DNA of 64,000 bases from NCBI RefSeq assembly GCF_900143215.1, contig NZ_FRDM01000007.1, positions 62,001 through 126,000 on the forward strand, in the 5' to 3' direction. Made by a program: the position numbers and the translations under genes. Positions 36,613 to 45,145 of this stretch are shown here, piece after piece; the stretch's first letter is position 1; the number at the start of each line of letters is the position of its first letter. Source of the DNA: Geodermatophilus obscurus (GTDB taxonomy: Bacteria > Actinomycetota > Actinomycetes > Mycobacteriales > Geodermatophilaceae). The notes beneath the pieces are model-generated. The model ran no database searches. It was given only the letters and a program-made list of their open reading frames with translations, and had not been told where the DNA came from.

Positions 36613-37416
36613 TCAGTCCGACAACACGTCGAAGGTGCCGGTGTCGTACCGGGCGGAGCGCACGACCTCGGTCGCGTCGTCGGCCGCCAGCGTGGCCTGG
36701 CTGTGCGCGCCGCAGCCGTAGTCGACGGTGACCACGCGGCCGTCGGCCGGGGCGTAGACGTTGCCGCACGCGCCGAAGCGGTGCCGCAGCGAGCCGGCCA
36801 GCGGCAGGAAGAACCCGCAGGTGCCGCAGGGTCCGGGCGCCTGACGTGCCATCGCGGAGCGGGGACCGAACTCCCCCGCGCTCCAGCGGGCCGCCGTCTC
36901 CTCGCGCCCCTCCCGCGACATGACCCGCTCCCGGCCGAGACCGACCTCGGAGGCGACGACGGAACCCTCGGGGTCGTCGGCGGAGTCGTCGTCGGTGGTG
37001 TAGCCGGGGACCAGCCGGGGGTCGTCCTCGGTCGAGGGCAGCACGTCGCCGACCGAGAGGTCGCCGGGGCGCAGCCGCTCGTGCCACGGCACCCAGGCGG
37101 GGGCCAGCAGCGCCTGCTCGCCGGGCAGCAGCACGACCTCGTCGACGGTCACCTGCTCCTCGCCCGGCACCCGCGCGAGGGTGACCGCCCAGTGCCAGCC
37201 GACGTAGCCGGGCAGCCGGCTGGCGAAGGAGTGGGTGACCACCTCGCCGAGGTCCTCGCCCACCGGCACGGCGGACGGCGCCTCGGGGCTGGCGCCGAGG
37301 TGCTCGCCGACCAGGTCCGGGGACCCGGCGGTCTCGACCGCCGCAGCCCGCGCCTGCTCGACGGCGGTGCTGGGCACGTCGCTCCCCGCGTCAGCGGGGT
37401 CGGGAAACTCGGCCAC
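36613..37416 (-). CDS. DUF3027 family protein
   Basis: 267-residue actinobacterial protein of unknown function. The N-terminal part has VGEHLGASPE, GYVGWHWAVTLARV and LLPGEQALLAPAWVPWHERL. A C-terminal Cys-bearing region GPCGTCGFFLPLAGSL and FGACGNVYAPADGRVV, then VDYGCGAHSQ, gives four or five Cys that could bind metal. GGGAG lies before GTG 37416. Divergent from the MFS gene at 37504. Confidence 0.87.
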   Translation of the reverse strand: MAEFPDPADAGSDVPSTAVEQARAAAVETAGSPDLVGEHLGASPEAPSAVPVGEDLGEVVTHSFASRLPGYVGWHWAVTLARVPGEEQVTVDEVVLLPGEQALLAPAWVPWHERLRPGDLSVGDVLPSTEDDPRLVPGYTTDDDSADDPEGSVVASEVGLGRERVMSREGREETAARWSAGEFGPRSAMARQAPGPCGTCGFFLPLAGSLRHRFGACGNVYAPADGRVVTVDYGCGAHSQATLAADDATEVVRSARYDTGTFDVLSD

Positions 37417-37503
37417 GGCGCCATTCTCCCTGACGCGGGGAGCGGCCGGGAGGCACGGGGGCGCTGCCCGCGTCCTCCCAGGTGGGTGCGGCACCATGGG
37501 CCC

Positions 37504-39054
37504 GTGTCGTCGCCCCGCCTCCCCGGCGCCGGTCGCCGCGCCCTGCGCCGGCGTCCGGCGCCGCCGCGGGCCCCGGGGGCGGAGACGGCACCGCTTGGCG
37601 TGCAGCGGCCGGCCACCCGCCCGCTGCCGACGGCCGGGGACGGCGCAGCCCCGCCGACCGCGGTCCTGCCGCCGGCCGCCCCGCTGCCCCCGCCGCCGCG
37701 GAAGCTGACGGTCACCCGGGTCGCGGCCGCCCGCACCCGCGAGCTGACCGGGGCCGCCGTCCGCCGGGTGCAGACGGCCAGCCGGGCCGACGGTGCGGGT
37801 CAGAGCGGGCTGGCCCGGTTGCTGTGGGTCAACGCCCTGCACATGGCCGGCGACGCGATGATCGTCGTCTCGCTGGCCGGCACGCTCTTCTTCGCCGCCA
37901 CCACCGACGCGCAGCGCAGCAACGTGGCGCTCTACCTGCTGGTGACGATGGCCCCGTTCGCGGTCGTCGCCCCGGTGATCGGACCGCTGCTCGACCGGCT
38001 GCAGCGCGGCCGCCGCTGGGCGCTGGCCGTGAGCCAGCTGGGCCGGGCCGCGCTGGCCCTGGGAATGGCCGCCCACTTCGACGACCTCTGGCTCTACCCG
38101 GCGGCGCTGGGCGTCCTGGTGCTGTCCAAGGCGCACAACGTGCTGCGGGCCGCGGTGATCCCGCGCGTGCTGCCCGGAGCGATGTCGCTGACCTCGGCCA
38201 ACGCGCGCACGTCGGTGTTCGGCCTGCTCACCGCCGGCGTCTTCGGCGGGATCGGCGCCGGGCTGGCCTGGGCACTGGGCTTTCCCTGGCTGCTGTGGGC
38301 GACCGCCGCGGTGTTCGGCTGCGGCGCGGTGCTCGCGGTGCGGCTGCCGCACCGCGTCGACGTCCCCACCGGTGAGCTGCCCGCTGATGTCTTGTCCACC
38401 GCACCGCAGGCGGTGGCGACCGGGCGCCGTCGCCGTCCGGTGAACCCGCGGGTGGTCGTGGCCCTGCGGGCCAACGCCGCGCTGCGCGGGCTCGGCGGGT
38501 TCCTGACGATCTTCTCCGCCTTCCTCGTCCAGGCCACGGTAGAGGGCGGCTGGCAGGGCACGCTGGCGCTCGGCGCGGTCGCGGGGGCGGCCGGCGTGGG
38601 CAGCGTGCTGGGCACCGCCGTCGGCTCCCGGCTGCACCGCGTCGACCCCGACCGGGTGGTGCTGTGGTCGGCGGGCACCGCGGCGGCGATCACCGTCGTC
38701 GCGGCGGTCTTCTACAGCTTCGCGATGGCCGCCCTCGTCGCCGGCGTGGCCGCCGTCGCCAACGCCCTGGGCAAGGTCGCCCTCGACGCGATCATCCAGC
38801 GCGAGGTCCCCGAGAGCCTGCGGGCCTCGGCGTTCGCCCGATCGGAGACGGTGCTGCAGCTGTCCTGGGTCGTCGGCGGCGCGCTCGGCATCGCCCTGCC
38901 GCCGACCGGCTGGCTGGGCTTCACCGTCGCCGCCGGGCTGCTCGTGCTCGCCGTCGCGCTGGCGCTCTGGCGCCCGCGACGCCGGGCGGCGCCACCGACC
39001 GCGCCAGTTCCGGCCCCGGACGCACTGACCGACCCGCTCGGCCGGCTCTCGTGA
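37504..39054 (+). CDS. MFS transporter with Pro-rich N-terminal tail
   Basis: 516-residue membrane transporter. The first 100 residues are hydrophilic and Pro/Arg-rich, then about 12 helices start at LLWVNALHMAGDAMIVVSLA. The conserved segment NARTSVFGLLTAGVFGGIG and the late IIQREVPESLRASAFARSET resemble a distinct actinobacterial MFS group found beside DUF3027. GTG 37504 after GCACCATGGGCCC. Substrate unknown. Its stop overlaps the next start (GTGA). Confidence 0.85.
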   Translation: MSSPRLPGAGRRALRRRPAPPRAPGAETAPLGVQRPATRPLPTAGDGAAPPTAVLPPAAPLPPPPRKLTVTRVAAARTRELTGAAVRRVQTASRADGAGQSGLARLLWVNALHMAGDAMIVVSLAGTLFFAATTDAQRSNVALYLLVTMAPFAVVAPVIGPLLDRLQRGRRWALAVSQLGRAALALGMAAHFDDLWLYPAALGVLVLSKAHNVLRAAVIPRVLPGAMSLTSANARTSVFGLLTAGVFGGIGAGLAWALGFPWLLWATAAVFGCGAVLAVRLPHRVDVPTGELPADVLSTAPQAVATGRRRRPVNPRVVVALRANAALRGLGGFLTIFSAFLVQATVEGGWQGTLALGAVAGAAGVGSVLGTAVGSRLHRVDPDRVVLWSAGTAAAITVVAAVFYSFAMAALVAGVAAVANALGKVALDAIIQREVPESLRASAFARSETVLQLSWVVGGALGIALPPTGWLGFTVAAGLLVLAVALALWRPRRRAAPPTAPVPAPDALTDPLGRLS

Positions 39055-39527
39055 GACGGATGGCGATCCCGGCCGTCGTGCTGCTGCTGGCCGGCTGCGG
39101 CTCCGAGCCGTCCGGCCCGCAGGACGTGGTCGTGGAGGCCGGGCCGCAGCGCGTGCAGGTCCCGCCCAGCCAGTCCTGCGTGGACGGCGAGCGACAGCAG
39201 TTCCCCCCTGCCTCGCCGATCGTCGAGGTCTCCCCCGGCACCACCATCCGGCTCACCGTGCCCGAAGCGGTGGCCGAGAACGGCTGGGACGTGCAGGTCT
39301 ACGACGAGCAGATCCAGGAGCGGCTCGGCATCGCGGAGGTCGATCCCGGCGCAGCCGTGTTCGAGGTCGACAGCTCCGACGTCGTCCCACCGGCGTTCTA
39401 CCTCGTCGTCGTGGAGGACGCCGGCGAGGAGTGCGAGGGCTTCAGCGGGGCCTGGCCGGTCGGCTTCCTCCGCGCCGGCGGCGACCTGGGCGGGACACCG
39501 ACCAGCAGCGCCCCGCCGCAGGGCTGA
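39051..39527 (+). CDS. DUF2771-like lipoprotein
   Basis: 158-residue exported protein. The start VRRMAIPAVVLLLAGC forms a lipoprotein signal with lipobox LLAGC at about 12-16, so the mature protein is anchored outside the membrane. The rest is a beta-rich domain (VEVSPGTTIRLTVPEAVAEN, AFYLVVVEDAG) like DUF2771. Two later Cys may pair. GTG 39051 overlaps the MFS stop; the two genes are coupled. Confidence 0.8.
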   Translation: MRRMAIPAVVLLLAGCGSEPSGPQDVVVEAGPQRVQVPPSQSCVDGERQQFPPASPIVEVSPGTTIRLTVPEAVAENGWDVQVYDEQIQERLGIAEVDPGAAVFEVDSSDVVPPAFYLVVVEDAGEECEGFSGAWPVGFLRAGGDLGGTPTSSAPPQG

Positions 39528-39574
39528 ACCCGGCACCTCTGGGGCGCCGTCGGCTCCGTCCGAGCCCCGCCCCG

Positions 39575-39702
39575 AGCCTGGTGACGCATGGGAACGGCCC
39601 CGTCCAGAGGCTCGCCGCAGGCCTCGTCCCGGATCCCACCCCGAGCCCGCGAAGGGTGGGGAGGACGAGGTCCTGCCACGGGGAGGAGGACGGGGTCCCT
39701 CC
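39575..39702 (-). repeat. Nested GAAGGACC-family composite (element 7)
   Basis: Directly follows the cold-shock gene stop, same orientation. Read leftward: outer B left end GGAGGGACCCCGTCCTCCTC; then a complete inner copy starting GGCAGGACCTCGTCCTCCCC and ending GGGATCCGGGACGAGGCC; then outer right end GCGGCGAGCCTCTGGACGGG and the tail GTTCCCATGCGTCACC shared with elements 1 and 5. Confidence 0.72.
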
Positions 39703-40098
39703 TCAGTGCTCCAGGTCGGTGGCGACCGCGCGCAGCACCGAGGCGACCTTGCGGGCCACCGGCCGGTCGGGGTGCCGGCCGTGCCGCAGCCCGTTGGACA
39801 CGTCGTCGAGCAGCTTGATCAGGTCCTCGATGATCGGGACCAGGTCGTCGGGCTTCTTGCGGGTCCGCTCCGCGTGCGCCGCCGTCACCGACGGCAGCGG
39901 GTCCAGCACCCGCACCTGCAGGGCCTGGTCGCCGCGGCGGCCGGCGACGATGCCGAACTCCACCCGCTGACCGGGCTTGAGCTCGCTGGTGCCGGACGGG
40001 AGGGCGTCCTTGTGCACGAAGACGTCCGGGCCGTCCTCACGCGAGAGGAAGCCGAACCCCTTCTCCGGGTTGAACCACTTGACTCTGCCGGTGGGCAC
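39703..40098 (-). CDS. Cold-shock domain protein with C-terminal extension
   Basis: 131-residue nucleic-acid chaperone. The N-terminal cold-shock domain (1-66) has RNP1 KGFGFLSRE and RNP2 [10 protein letters not shown] 65-residue helical extension follows ([20 protein letters not shown]), absent from the 67-residue Csp proteins but known in long actinobacterial members. It binds single-stranded RNA or DNA in the cytoplasm. GTG 40098 with GAGGGATCAAC before it. Confidence 0.92.
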   Translation of the reverse strand: MPTGRVKWFNPEKGFGFLSREDGPDVFVHKDALPSGTSELKPGQRVEFGIVAGRRGDQALQVRVLDPLPSVTAAHAERTRKKPDDLVPIIEDLIKLLDDVSNGLRHGRHPDRPVARKVASVLRAVATDLEH

Positions 40099-40253
40099 GT
40101 TGATCCCTCAGTCGTCGGTCGCGGGCGGCCCCGGCACCGGGCCGGGAGGACGGGCGCGGCACGGATGGCCGCTGCTGCCAGGTTAGTCGCCACGCGGCGC
40201 CGTCCCACCGGTATTGCGCCGCCCGCCTCCCGGACCCGACCTAGCCTGGCGCG

Positions 40254-40601
40254 GTGCCGCCTGCCGACCACCCCGACTACCGCTTCACGCTGGCCAACGA
40301 GCGCACGCTGCTGGCCTGGCTGCGCACCGGACTGGCACTGGTCGCCGGCGGCGTCGCGGTCGCGGAGTTCGCCCCCGACCTCGGTGTCGCCTGGGGCAGC
40401 GCCGCGGTGGCGGTGGCGCTGGTGCTGACCGGGCTGGGCGCGGCGGTGGGCGGCTACGTGCGCTGGCGGCGCAACGAGCAGGCGATCGTCACCGACCGGC
40501 CGCTGCCGTCGAGCCGCGTGCTGCCGGCGCTGGTGGCCGCGGTGGCCGCCGTCCTCGTCGTCGTGGCCGTCCTCGTGGGCGTCGAGGTGCTGCGCGGGTG
40601 A
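40254..40601 (+). CDS. DUF202 membrane protein, YidH type
   Basis: 115-residue protein with the DUF202 start DYRFTLANERTLLAWLRTGLALV and three membrane helices (about 17-34, 42-62, 84-108). Function unknown. GTG 40254. It heads a two-gene operon with a second DUF202 protein, a pairing common in bacteria. Confidence 0.86.
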   Translation: MPPADHPDYRFTLANERTLLAWLRTGLALVAGGVAVAEFAPDLGVAWGSAAVAVALVLTGLGAAVGGYVRWRRNEQAIVTDRPLPSSRVLPALVAAVAAVLVVVAVLVGVEVLRG

Positions 40602-40645
40602 GCGGCTCTGCGCTCGGGCCGGCTCCGCCGGGCGGGAGCGAACGG

Positions 40646-40969
40646 ATGACGACGGCGGCCCGGGAGACGCAGCCGGAGCGCACCGTCCTGTCCTGGCAGC
40701 GCACCGGCCTGGGCGTGCTCGCCGTCGCCGGCCTGCTGGCCCGCGAGGCGGCGACCGGCGGCGCGGCGGTGCGGCTGGCCGTGGCCGGCGCGGTGGCGCT
40801 GCTGGGCCTCGGCGTGCTGGGCGGGCTGGCTCCGCTGCGGGCGCGGGCGGCGGAGCGGGCCGTCGACCGCGGGACGGGGGTGGCGGTGCCGCGGCTGGCG
40901 CTGCTCATCACCGCCGTCGTCGTCACGGTGGCGGGCGCTGCCCTCGTCGCGGTGCTCAGCCCTCGCTGA
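40646..40969 (+). CDS. DUF202 membrane protein, second copy
   Basis: 107-residue DUF202 protein: TQPERTVLSWQRTGLGVLAV at about residues 8-27, then three hydrophobic helices. I chose ATG 40646, preceded by GGGAGCGAACGG; GTG 40598, overlapping the first DUF202 stop, is an alternative adding 16 residues. Function unknown. Its last 14 bases overlap the end of the convergent nucleotidyltransferase gene. Confidence 0.82.
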   Translation: MTTAARETQPERTVLSWQRTGLGVLAVAGLLAREAATGGAAVRLAVAGAVALLGLGVLGGLAPLRARAAERAVDRGTGVAVPRLALLITAVVVTVAGAALVAVLSPR

Positions 40970-41525
40970 CCGGGAGCTCGACGATGCCGAGCCGGTCGAG
41001 CAGCACGAGGAACACCGCGGCGAAGTCGTTGCCGGCCACCTCGCGGTGCACCCGGTCCCAGTCGACCTGCTCACGCAGTGCCCGGGCCACCGGCAGCAGC
41101 CGCCCGTAGTCGCAGTAGTGCTCGTCCAGGGTCATGAGCTTGGTGACGACGATGTCGGTGGCCCCGAGCACCGGCATGTGCACCGACAGCACCGGCATGT
41201 CCTCGGCCCGGTCGATGAGGTCCTGCTCGACCGGGACGCCGCAGGTCCGCCACAGGACGTCGATGAACGAGCCGCCCTGGACGACCTTGGTCAGCCAGTC
41301 CTCGGGCGGGTCGACGACATCCAACCCGGCCTCGGCCAGCACCTTGGCCGCGCGCTCGGCCTCCGCCGCCGGCACCAGGAAGTCCGCGTCGTGGTCGGGC
41401 TCCGGAGCCCCGCGGACCCACGCGGCGTAGCCGCCGCACAGCGCGAAGGGGACGTCGCCCTGCTTGAGCGCGACGGCGACGCGCTTGAGGAGGTCACGGA
41501 TCTCGTCGCGGTCCGAGGGCTGCAC
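40956..41525 (-). CDS. Nucleotidyltransferase-fold protein
   Basis: 189-residue protein of the polymerase-beta nucleotidyltransferase superfamily. The core is FALCGGYAAWVRGAPEPDHDADFLV at 28-52 (given in parts: GG at 31-32, metal-binding Asp 46 and 48). The rest, including VLGATDIVVTKLMTLDEHYCDY, is like stand-alone or AbiEii-type family members. No toxin-antitoxin partner is next to it. GTG 41525 is chosen; longer readings enter the divergent neighbour. Confidence 0.78.
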   Translation of the reverse strand: MQPSDRDEIRDLLKRVAVALKQGDVPFALCGGYAAWVRGAPEPDHDADFLVPAAEAERAAKVLAEAGLDVVDPPEDWLTKVVQGGSFIDVLWRTCGVPVEQDLIDRAEDMPVLSVHMPVLGATDIVVTKLMTLDEHYCDYGRLLPVARALREQVDWDRVHREVAGNDFAAVFLVLLDRLGIVELPVSEG

Positions 41526-41600
41526 GCAGTGGCTGCTACCCGGGGTTCGCCCGCCGGAACGTGACGGTGTGGACGGCGGCTCGCGGGGCACAGGAGGCCC

Positions 41601-42374
41601 GTGCGGATCGCGACCTTCAACATCCTCCACGGGCGCTCGCCCGCCGACGACCGGGTCGACGTCGAGCGCCTCGCCGCCGCGGTGAAGGACCTCGACGCCG
41701 ACGTGCTGGGGCTGCAGGAGGTCGACCGGGACCAGCCGCGTTCCCTCGGCACGGACCTCACCGCGGTGGCGGCCGAGGCGATGGGCGCCGTGGACTCCCA
41801 GTTCGTGGCGGCGCTGCACGGCACCCCCGGCGGCACGTGGATGGCCGCCACCGGCGAGGAGCAGCCGGGGTCGGCGACCTACGGCATCGCGCTGCTGTCG
41901 CGCTACCCGGTGGTGTCCTGGCGGGTGGTGCGGCTACCTGCGCTGCGCAGCCGGGTACCGGTCTGGTTCCGCGGCGCGCCCCGTCCGAAGCTGGTCGGTG
42001 ACGAGCCGCGGGTGGCCGTCGCCGCCGTCCTCGACGGGCCGTCGGGCCAGTTCACCGTCTGCAACACCCACCTGTCGTTCGTCCCGGGCTGGGGCGCGCT
42101 GCAGCTGTCCAAGCTGGTGCGCTCGCTCACCGGGACCCGCGAGCCGCTGGTGCTGATGGGCGACCTGAACATGCAGGCCGGCCAGGCGGAGCGGGTCAGC
42201 GGGCTGCGGCCGCTGGCACCCACCGTGACGCCGACCTTCCCGGTCGACGAGCCGGCCCGGCAGCTGGACCACGTGCTGGCCCGCGGACCCATCACCGCGA
42301 CCGGACCGGCAGAGGCCGTGCGGCTGCCGCTGTCGGACCACCGGGCCCTCGTGGTGCCCTGCGCCCCCGACTAG
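41601..42374 (+). CDS. Endonuclease/exonuclease/phosphatase family protein
   Basis: 257-residue metal-dependent phosphoesterase fold. Catalytic blocks: FNILHG at the start, LGLQEVDRD (metal-binding Glu), CNTHLSFVP, LMGDLNMQAG (Asp-x-Asn) and LDHVL with LPLSDHRAL (final Asp-His). No signal peptide, so it acts inside the cell. The substrate may be DNA, a phospholipid headgroup or a sugar phosphate. GTG 41601. Confidence 0.88.
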   Translation: MRIATFNILHGRSPADDRVDVERLAAAVKDLDADVLGLQEVDRDQPRSLGTDLTAVAAEAMGAVDSQFVAALHGTPGGTWMAATGEEQPGSATYGIALLSRYPVVSWRVVRLPALRSRVPVWFRGAPRPKLVGDEPRVAVAAVLDGPSGQFTVCNTHLSFVPGWGALQLSKLVRSLTGTREPLVLMGDLNMQAGQAERVSGLRPLAPTVTPTFPVDEPARQLDHVLARGPITATGPAEAVRLPLSDHRALVVPCAPD

Positions 42375-42386
42375 CCTTCGCACGAG

Positions 42387-42498
42387 CGGCCCCTCTGCAG
42401 GGCCCCGCCGCCGGCCCCGTCCAGAGGCTCGTCCCGAGTTCGCGAGGGATGAGGAGGACGGGGTCCTGCCACGGTGGGGGCAGAGGGGTCCTTCCACC
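42387..42498 (-). repeat. Nested GAAGGACC-family composite (element 8)
   Basis: Follows the acyl-CoA synthetase stop, same orientation. Read leftward: A left end GGAAGGACCCCTCTGCCCCC, then a complete B copy (42411-42470, starting GGCAGGACCCCGTCCTCCTC and ending CTCTGGACGGGGCCGG), then A right end GGGCCCTGCAGAGGGGCCGC. The A arms CCCCTCTGC and GCAGAGGGG pair across the insertion. Confidence 0.75.
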
Positions 42499-44154
42499 TC
42501 AGGCGTTGCGGACGGCGGCGGCGTCCTCGAGGCCGAGCTCCTTGACCGAGACCTCGCGCATCTCGATCTTGCGGATCTTGCCGGTGACCGTCATGGGGAA
42601 GGAGTCGACGACCTTCACGTAGCGCGGGACCTTGTAGTGGGCCAGCCTGCCGGCGCAGAACTCGCGCAGCGCCTCGGGCGTGAGCGGCCCGGCCCCCTCG
42701 CGCAGCCGCACCCAGGCCATGAGCTCCTCGCCGAAGCGCTCGTCGGGCACCCCGATGACCTGGGCGTCGACCACGTCGGGATGGGTGTAGAGGAACTCCT
42801 CGACCTCGCGCGGGTACACGTTCTCCCCGCCGCGGATGACCATGTCCTTGATGCGGCCGACGATGTTGAGGTAGCCCTCGGCGTCCATGACCGCGAGGTC
42901 GCCGGTGTGCATCCAGCGGGCGGCGTCGATGACCTCGGCGGTCTTCTCCGGCTCGTTCCAGTAGCCGAGCATCACCGAGTAGCCGCGGGTGCAGAACTCC
43001 CCCGGCGTCCCGCGGGGCACGGTCAGGCCGGTGGCCGGGTCGACGACCTTGACCTCCAGGTGCGGGTGCACCCGACCGACGGTGGCGGTGCGCCGGTCGA
43101 GGTCGTCGTCGGCACCGGTCTGGGTGGAGACCGGTGAGGTCTCGGTCATCCCGTAGCAGATGGTCACCTCGGCCATGCCCATCTCGGCGACCACCCGCTT
43201 CATCACCTCCACCGGGCACGGCGAGCCGGCCATGATGCCGGTGCGCAGGCTGGAGAGGTCGTAGGTGCCGAAGTCCGGCAGCGCCAGCTCGGCGATGAAC
43301 ATCGTGGGGACGCCGTACAGCGAGGTGCACCGCTCGTCCTGCACCGCCTGCAGCGTGGCTGCCGGGTCGAAGCCGGGCGCGGGGATGACCATCGTGGCGC
43401 CGTGGCTGGTGGCCGCGAGGTTGCCCATGCCCATGCCGAAGCAGTGGTAGTAGGGCACCGGGATGCAGATCCGGTCGGCGTCGGTGTAGCCGCAGCCCTC
43501 GCCCACGAAGAACCCGTTGTTGAGCAGGTTGTGGTGGGTGAGGGTGGCGCCCTTGGGGAAGCCGGTCGTCCCCGACGTGTACTGGATGTTGATCGGGTCG
43601 TCGGCCGACAGCTCGGCCGCGCGCCGGACCAGGAGTTCCCGGTCGCCCGCCCGCCCGGTGGTCAGCAGCTGCTCCCACGCGTCGTCCCCGAGGAACAGGA
43701 CCTCCCGCAGGTCGGGACACTCGCCGCGCACCTCGGCGACCATCGCCCGGTAGTCGCTGGTCTTGAACTCCGGCGCGCTGACCAGCACCGAGATGCCGGC
43801 CTGCTTCAGCACGTAGGCCAGCTCGTGGGTGCGGTAGGCCGGGTTGATGTTGACCAGGATCGCGCCGAGTCTCGCCGTCGCGTACTGCACGAACGCCCAC
43901 TCGGCGCAGTTGGGGGCCCAGATGCCGACCCGGTCGCCCTTGGCGACGCCCAGCGCGTCCAGCCCGAGGGCGACCGCGTCGACCTCGGCGACGAACTCCG
44001 GATAGCTGAAGCGGCGACCCGTCGCGCACTCCACCAGCGCCTCGTGGTCCCCCACCCGCGCCGCCGTCCGGTCCAGGTTGGCGCCGATCGTGTCCCCGAG
44101 GAGCGGGACGGTCGAGGTGCCACTGCTGTAGGACGGCAGCGCGGGCTGGGTCAT
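42499..44154 (-). CDS. Acyl-CoA synthetase (AMP-forming)
   Basis: 551-residue ligase activating a fatty or related acid with ATP and CoA. Motifs: ATP loop [18 protein letters not shown] at about 188-205, [50 protein letters not shown] and catalytic Lys in [13 protein letters not shown]. It resembles the FadD/AcsM medium-chain group; chain length cannot be read from sequence. CAGGAGGAAGAGC before ATG 44154 is a strong ribosome site. Confidence 0.93.
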   Translation of the reverse strand: MTQPALPSYSSGTSTVPLLGDTIGANLDRTAARVGDHEALVECATGRRFSYPEFVAEVDAVALGLDALGVAKGDRVGIWAPNCAEWAFVQYATARLGAILVNINPAYRTHELAYVLKQAGISVLVSAPEFKTSDYRAMVAEVRGECPDLREVLFLGDDAWEQLLTTGRAGDRELLVRRAAELSADDPINIQYTSGTTGFPKGATLTHHNLLNNGFFVGEGCGYTDADRICIPVPYYHCFGMGMGNLAATSHGATMVIPAPGFDPAATLQAVQDERCTSLYGVPTMFIAELALPDFGTYDLSSLRTGIMAGSPCPVEVMKRVVAEMGMAEVTICYGMTETSPVSTQTGADDDLDRRTATVGRVHPHLEVKVVDPATGLTVPRGTPGEFCTRGYSVMLGYWNEPEKTAEVIDAARWMHTGDLAVMDAEGYLNIVGRIKDMVIRGGENVYPREVEEFLYTHPDVVDAQVIGVPDERFGEELMAWVRLREGAGPLTPEALREFCAGRLAHYKVPRYVKVVDSFPMTVTGKIRKIEMREVSVKELGLEDAAAVRNA

Positions 44155-44171
44155 GCTCTTCCTCCTGGATG

Positions 44172-44233
44172 TCGGCCCCCCTGCAGGGGCCCGCTGCGAG
44201 CTTGCGAGCTGCGGGGGGCAGGGGGTCCTTCTA
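44172..44233 (-). repeat. GAAGGACC-family 3'-end element 9 (A type)
   Basis: Begins directly at the second of two tandem TAG stops of the 71-residue gene. Read leftward: GAAGGACCCCCTGCCCCCCG, core CAGCTCGCAAGCTCGCAGC, tail GGGCCCCTGCAGGGGGGCCG. Outer arms CCCCCTGC and GCAGGGGG pair; CGCAGC and GCTGCG continue the stem within. Confidence 0.75.
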
Positions 44234-44449
44234 CTACTCGCCCGCCTGGACGCCGGCCCGGTTCGGCTTGTCGGTCGGGTGGGCGTACCGGAGGCGGTCG
44301 GACGGCAGCGGGAAGTCGTGGTCCTCACCGAAGGGCGACAGGGGGCCGGCCGACGCCGCGAGGAACTCCGTCACCGGCGCCCCGCCGTCGTCCGACTGGC
44401 CCCAGGTGGGCTCCACCAGGTGCTCGTGCTTGGCGTTCCGCTTGGCCAT
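44234..44449 (-). CDS. Small hypothetical protein (71 aa)
   Basis: Starts ATG 44449 after GGAGGGTACGGCGAC. The product [20 protein letters not shown] ... [20 protein letters not shown] is hydrophilic, without membrane segment or known domain. The stop is doubled (TAGTAG). It appears to belong to a small actinobacterial family of unknown role. An element of the GAAGGACC family follows at once. Confidence 0.7.
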   Translation of the reverse strand: MAKRNAKHEHLVEPTWGQSDDGGAPVTEFLAASAGPLSPFGEDHDFPLPSDRLRYAHPTDKPNRAGVQAGE

Positions 44450-44565
44450 GTCGCCGTACCCTCCGTTGTGCGCTGTCCGTGCGGGACACCGCCCGGTGCC
44501 CTCGTCTGCCGTGCATCTTGGCTGATGCAGTACCCCGGATGCACGCAGTACGCCCCTGCGTCGGG

Positions 44566-45093
44566 TCAGTGGTGGCGCACCGCTCGGGCGCCGTAGACCG
44601 TCGGGACGCCGTCCGCGGTGAGCACCCACTCCCGCGGCCCGACCGGCGCGGCGCGCACGACCGCGTCGTGCAGCTGCTGGACCGCACGGGTCCGCCACAC
44701 CGCGGTGCTCTCCAGCCGCAGCCGCACCGGGTCCGCCGTGGGGTCGAGCTCGTCGTAGCCCTCGGGCTCGAAGGAGAGCACCGCCGGGCCCGCGATGCGC
44801 AGGACGCCGGTCTGCCACGGCACGGTGCGCAGCGCCCGGAGCCAGCGGTGCGAGCGCAGCAGCGCGCCGGCCCCGGCGGCGGCCGCGACCGAGCCGACGA
44901 GGACCAGGCAGACGACCAGCAGGCCGGCCAGCGGCAACGGTTGCCCGGAGTCGCGCACGATGGTCGCCGCCGCGGCGGCGAGCAGCACCCCGAGGACGAC
45001 GGCGATGACCCCGCCGACCAACCAGCGCAGCGCGCCGGCCTGGTAGCCGGTCAGCGCGGTGCGGGTCTGCGGGTCGTCGGCGGCCGGGATCAC
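44566..45093 (-). CDS. Hypothetical two-helix membrane protein
   Basis: 175-residue protein. Two membrane helices (about 24-46 and 56-80) are followed by a soluble domain of about 90 residues (TVPWQTGVLRIAGPAVLSFE and STAVWRTRAVQQLHDAVVRA). GTG 45093. No known family is certain. Divergent from the XPB-partner gene, with 52 bases between the starts. Confidence 0.72.
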   Translation of the reverse strand: MIPAADDPQTRTALTGYQAGALRWLVGGVIAVVLGVLLAAAAATIVRDSGQPLPLAGLLVVCLVLVGSVAAAAGAGALLRSHRWLRALRTVPWQTGVLRIAGPAVLSFEPEGYDELDPTADPVRLRLESTAVWRTRAVQQLHDAVVRAAPVGPREWVLTADGVPTVYGARAVRHH

Positions 45094-45145
45094 GCTCCCA
45101 TGCTGGCAGGGGCGGCGACGGGGACGGCGACGTAACGTGGACCGG

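Noticed and set aside
39001-39054. A second start for the DUF2771 lipoprotein far upstream (38664)
   Set aside because: It would run through the MFS gene; the lipobox spacing fits the GTG at 39051.
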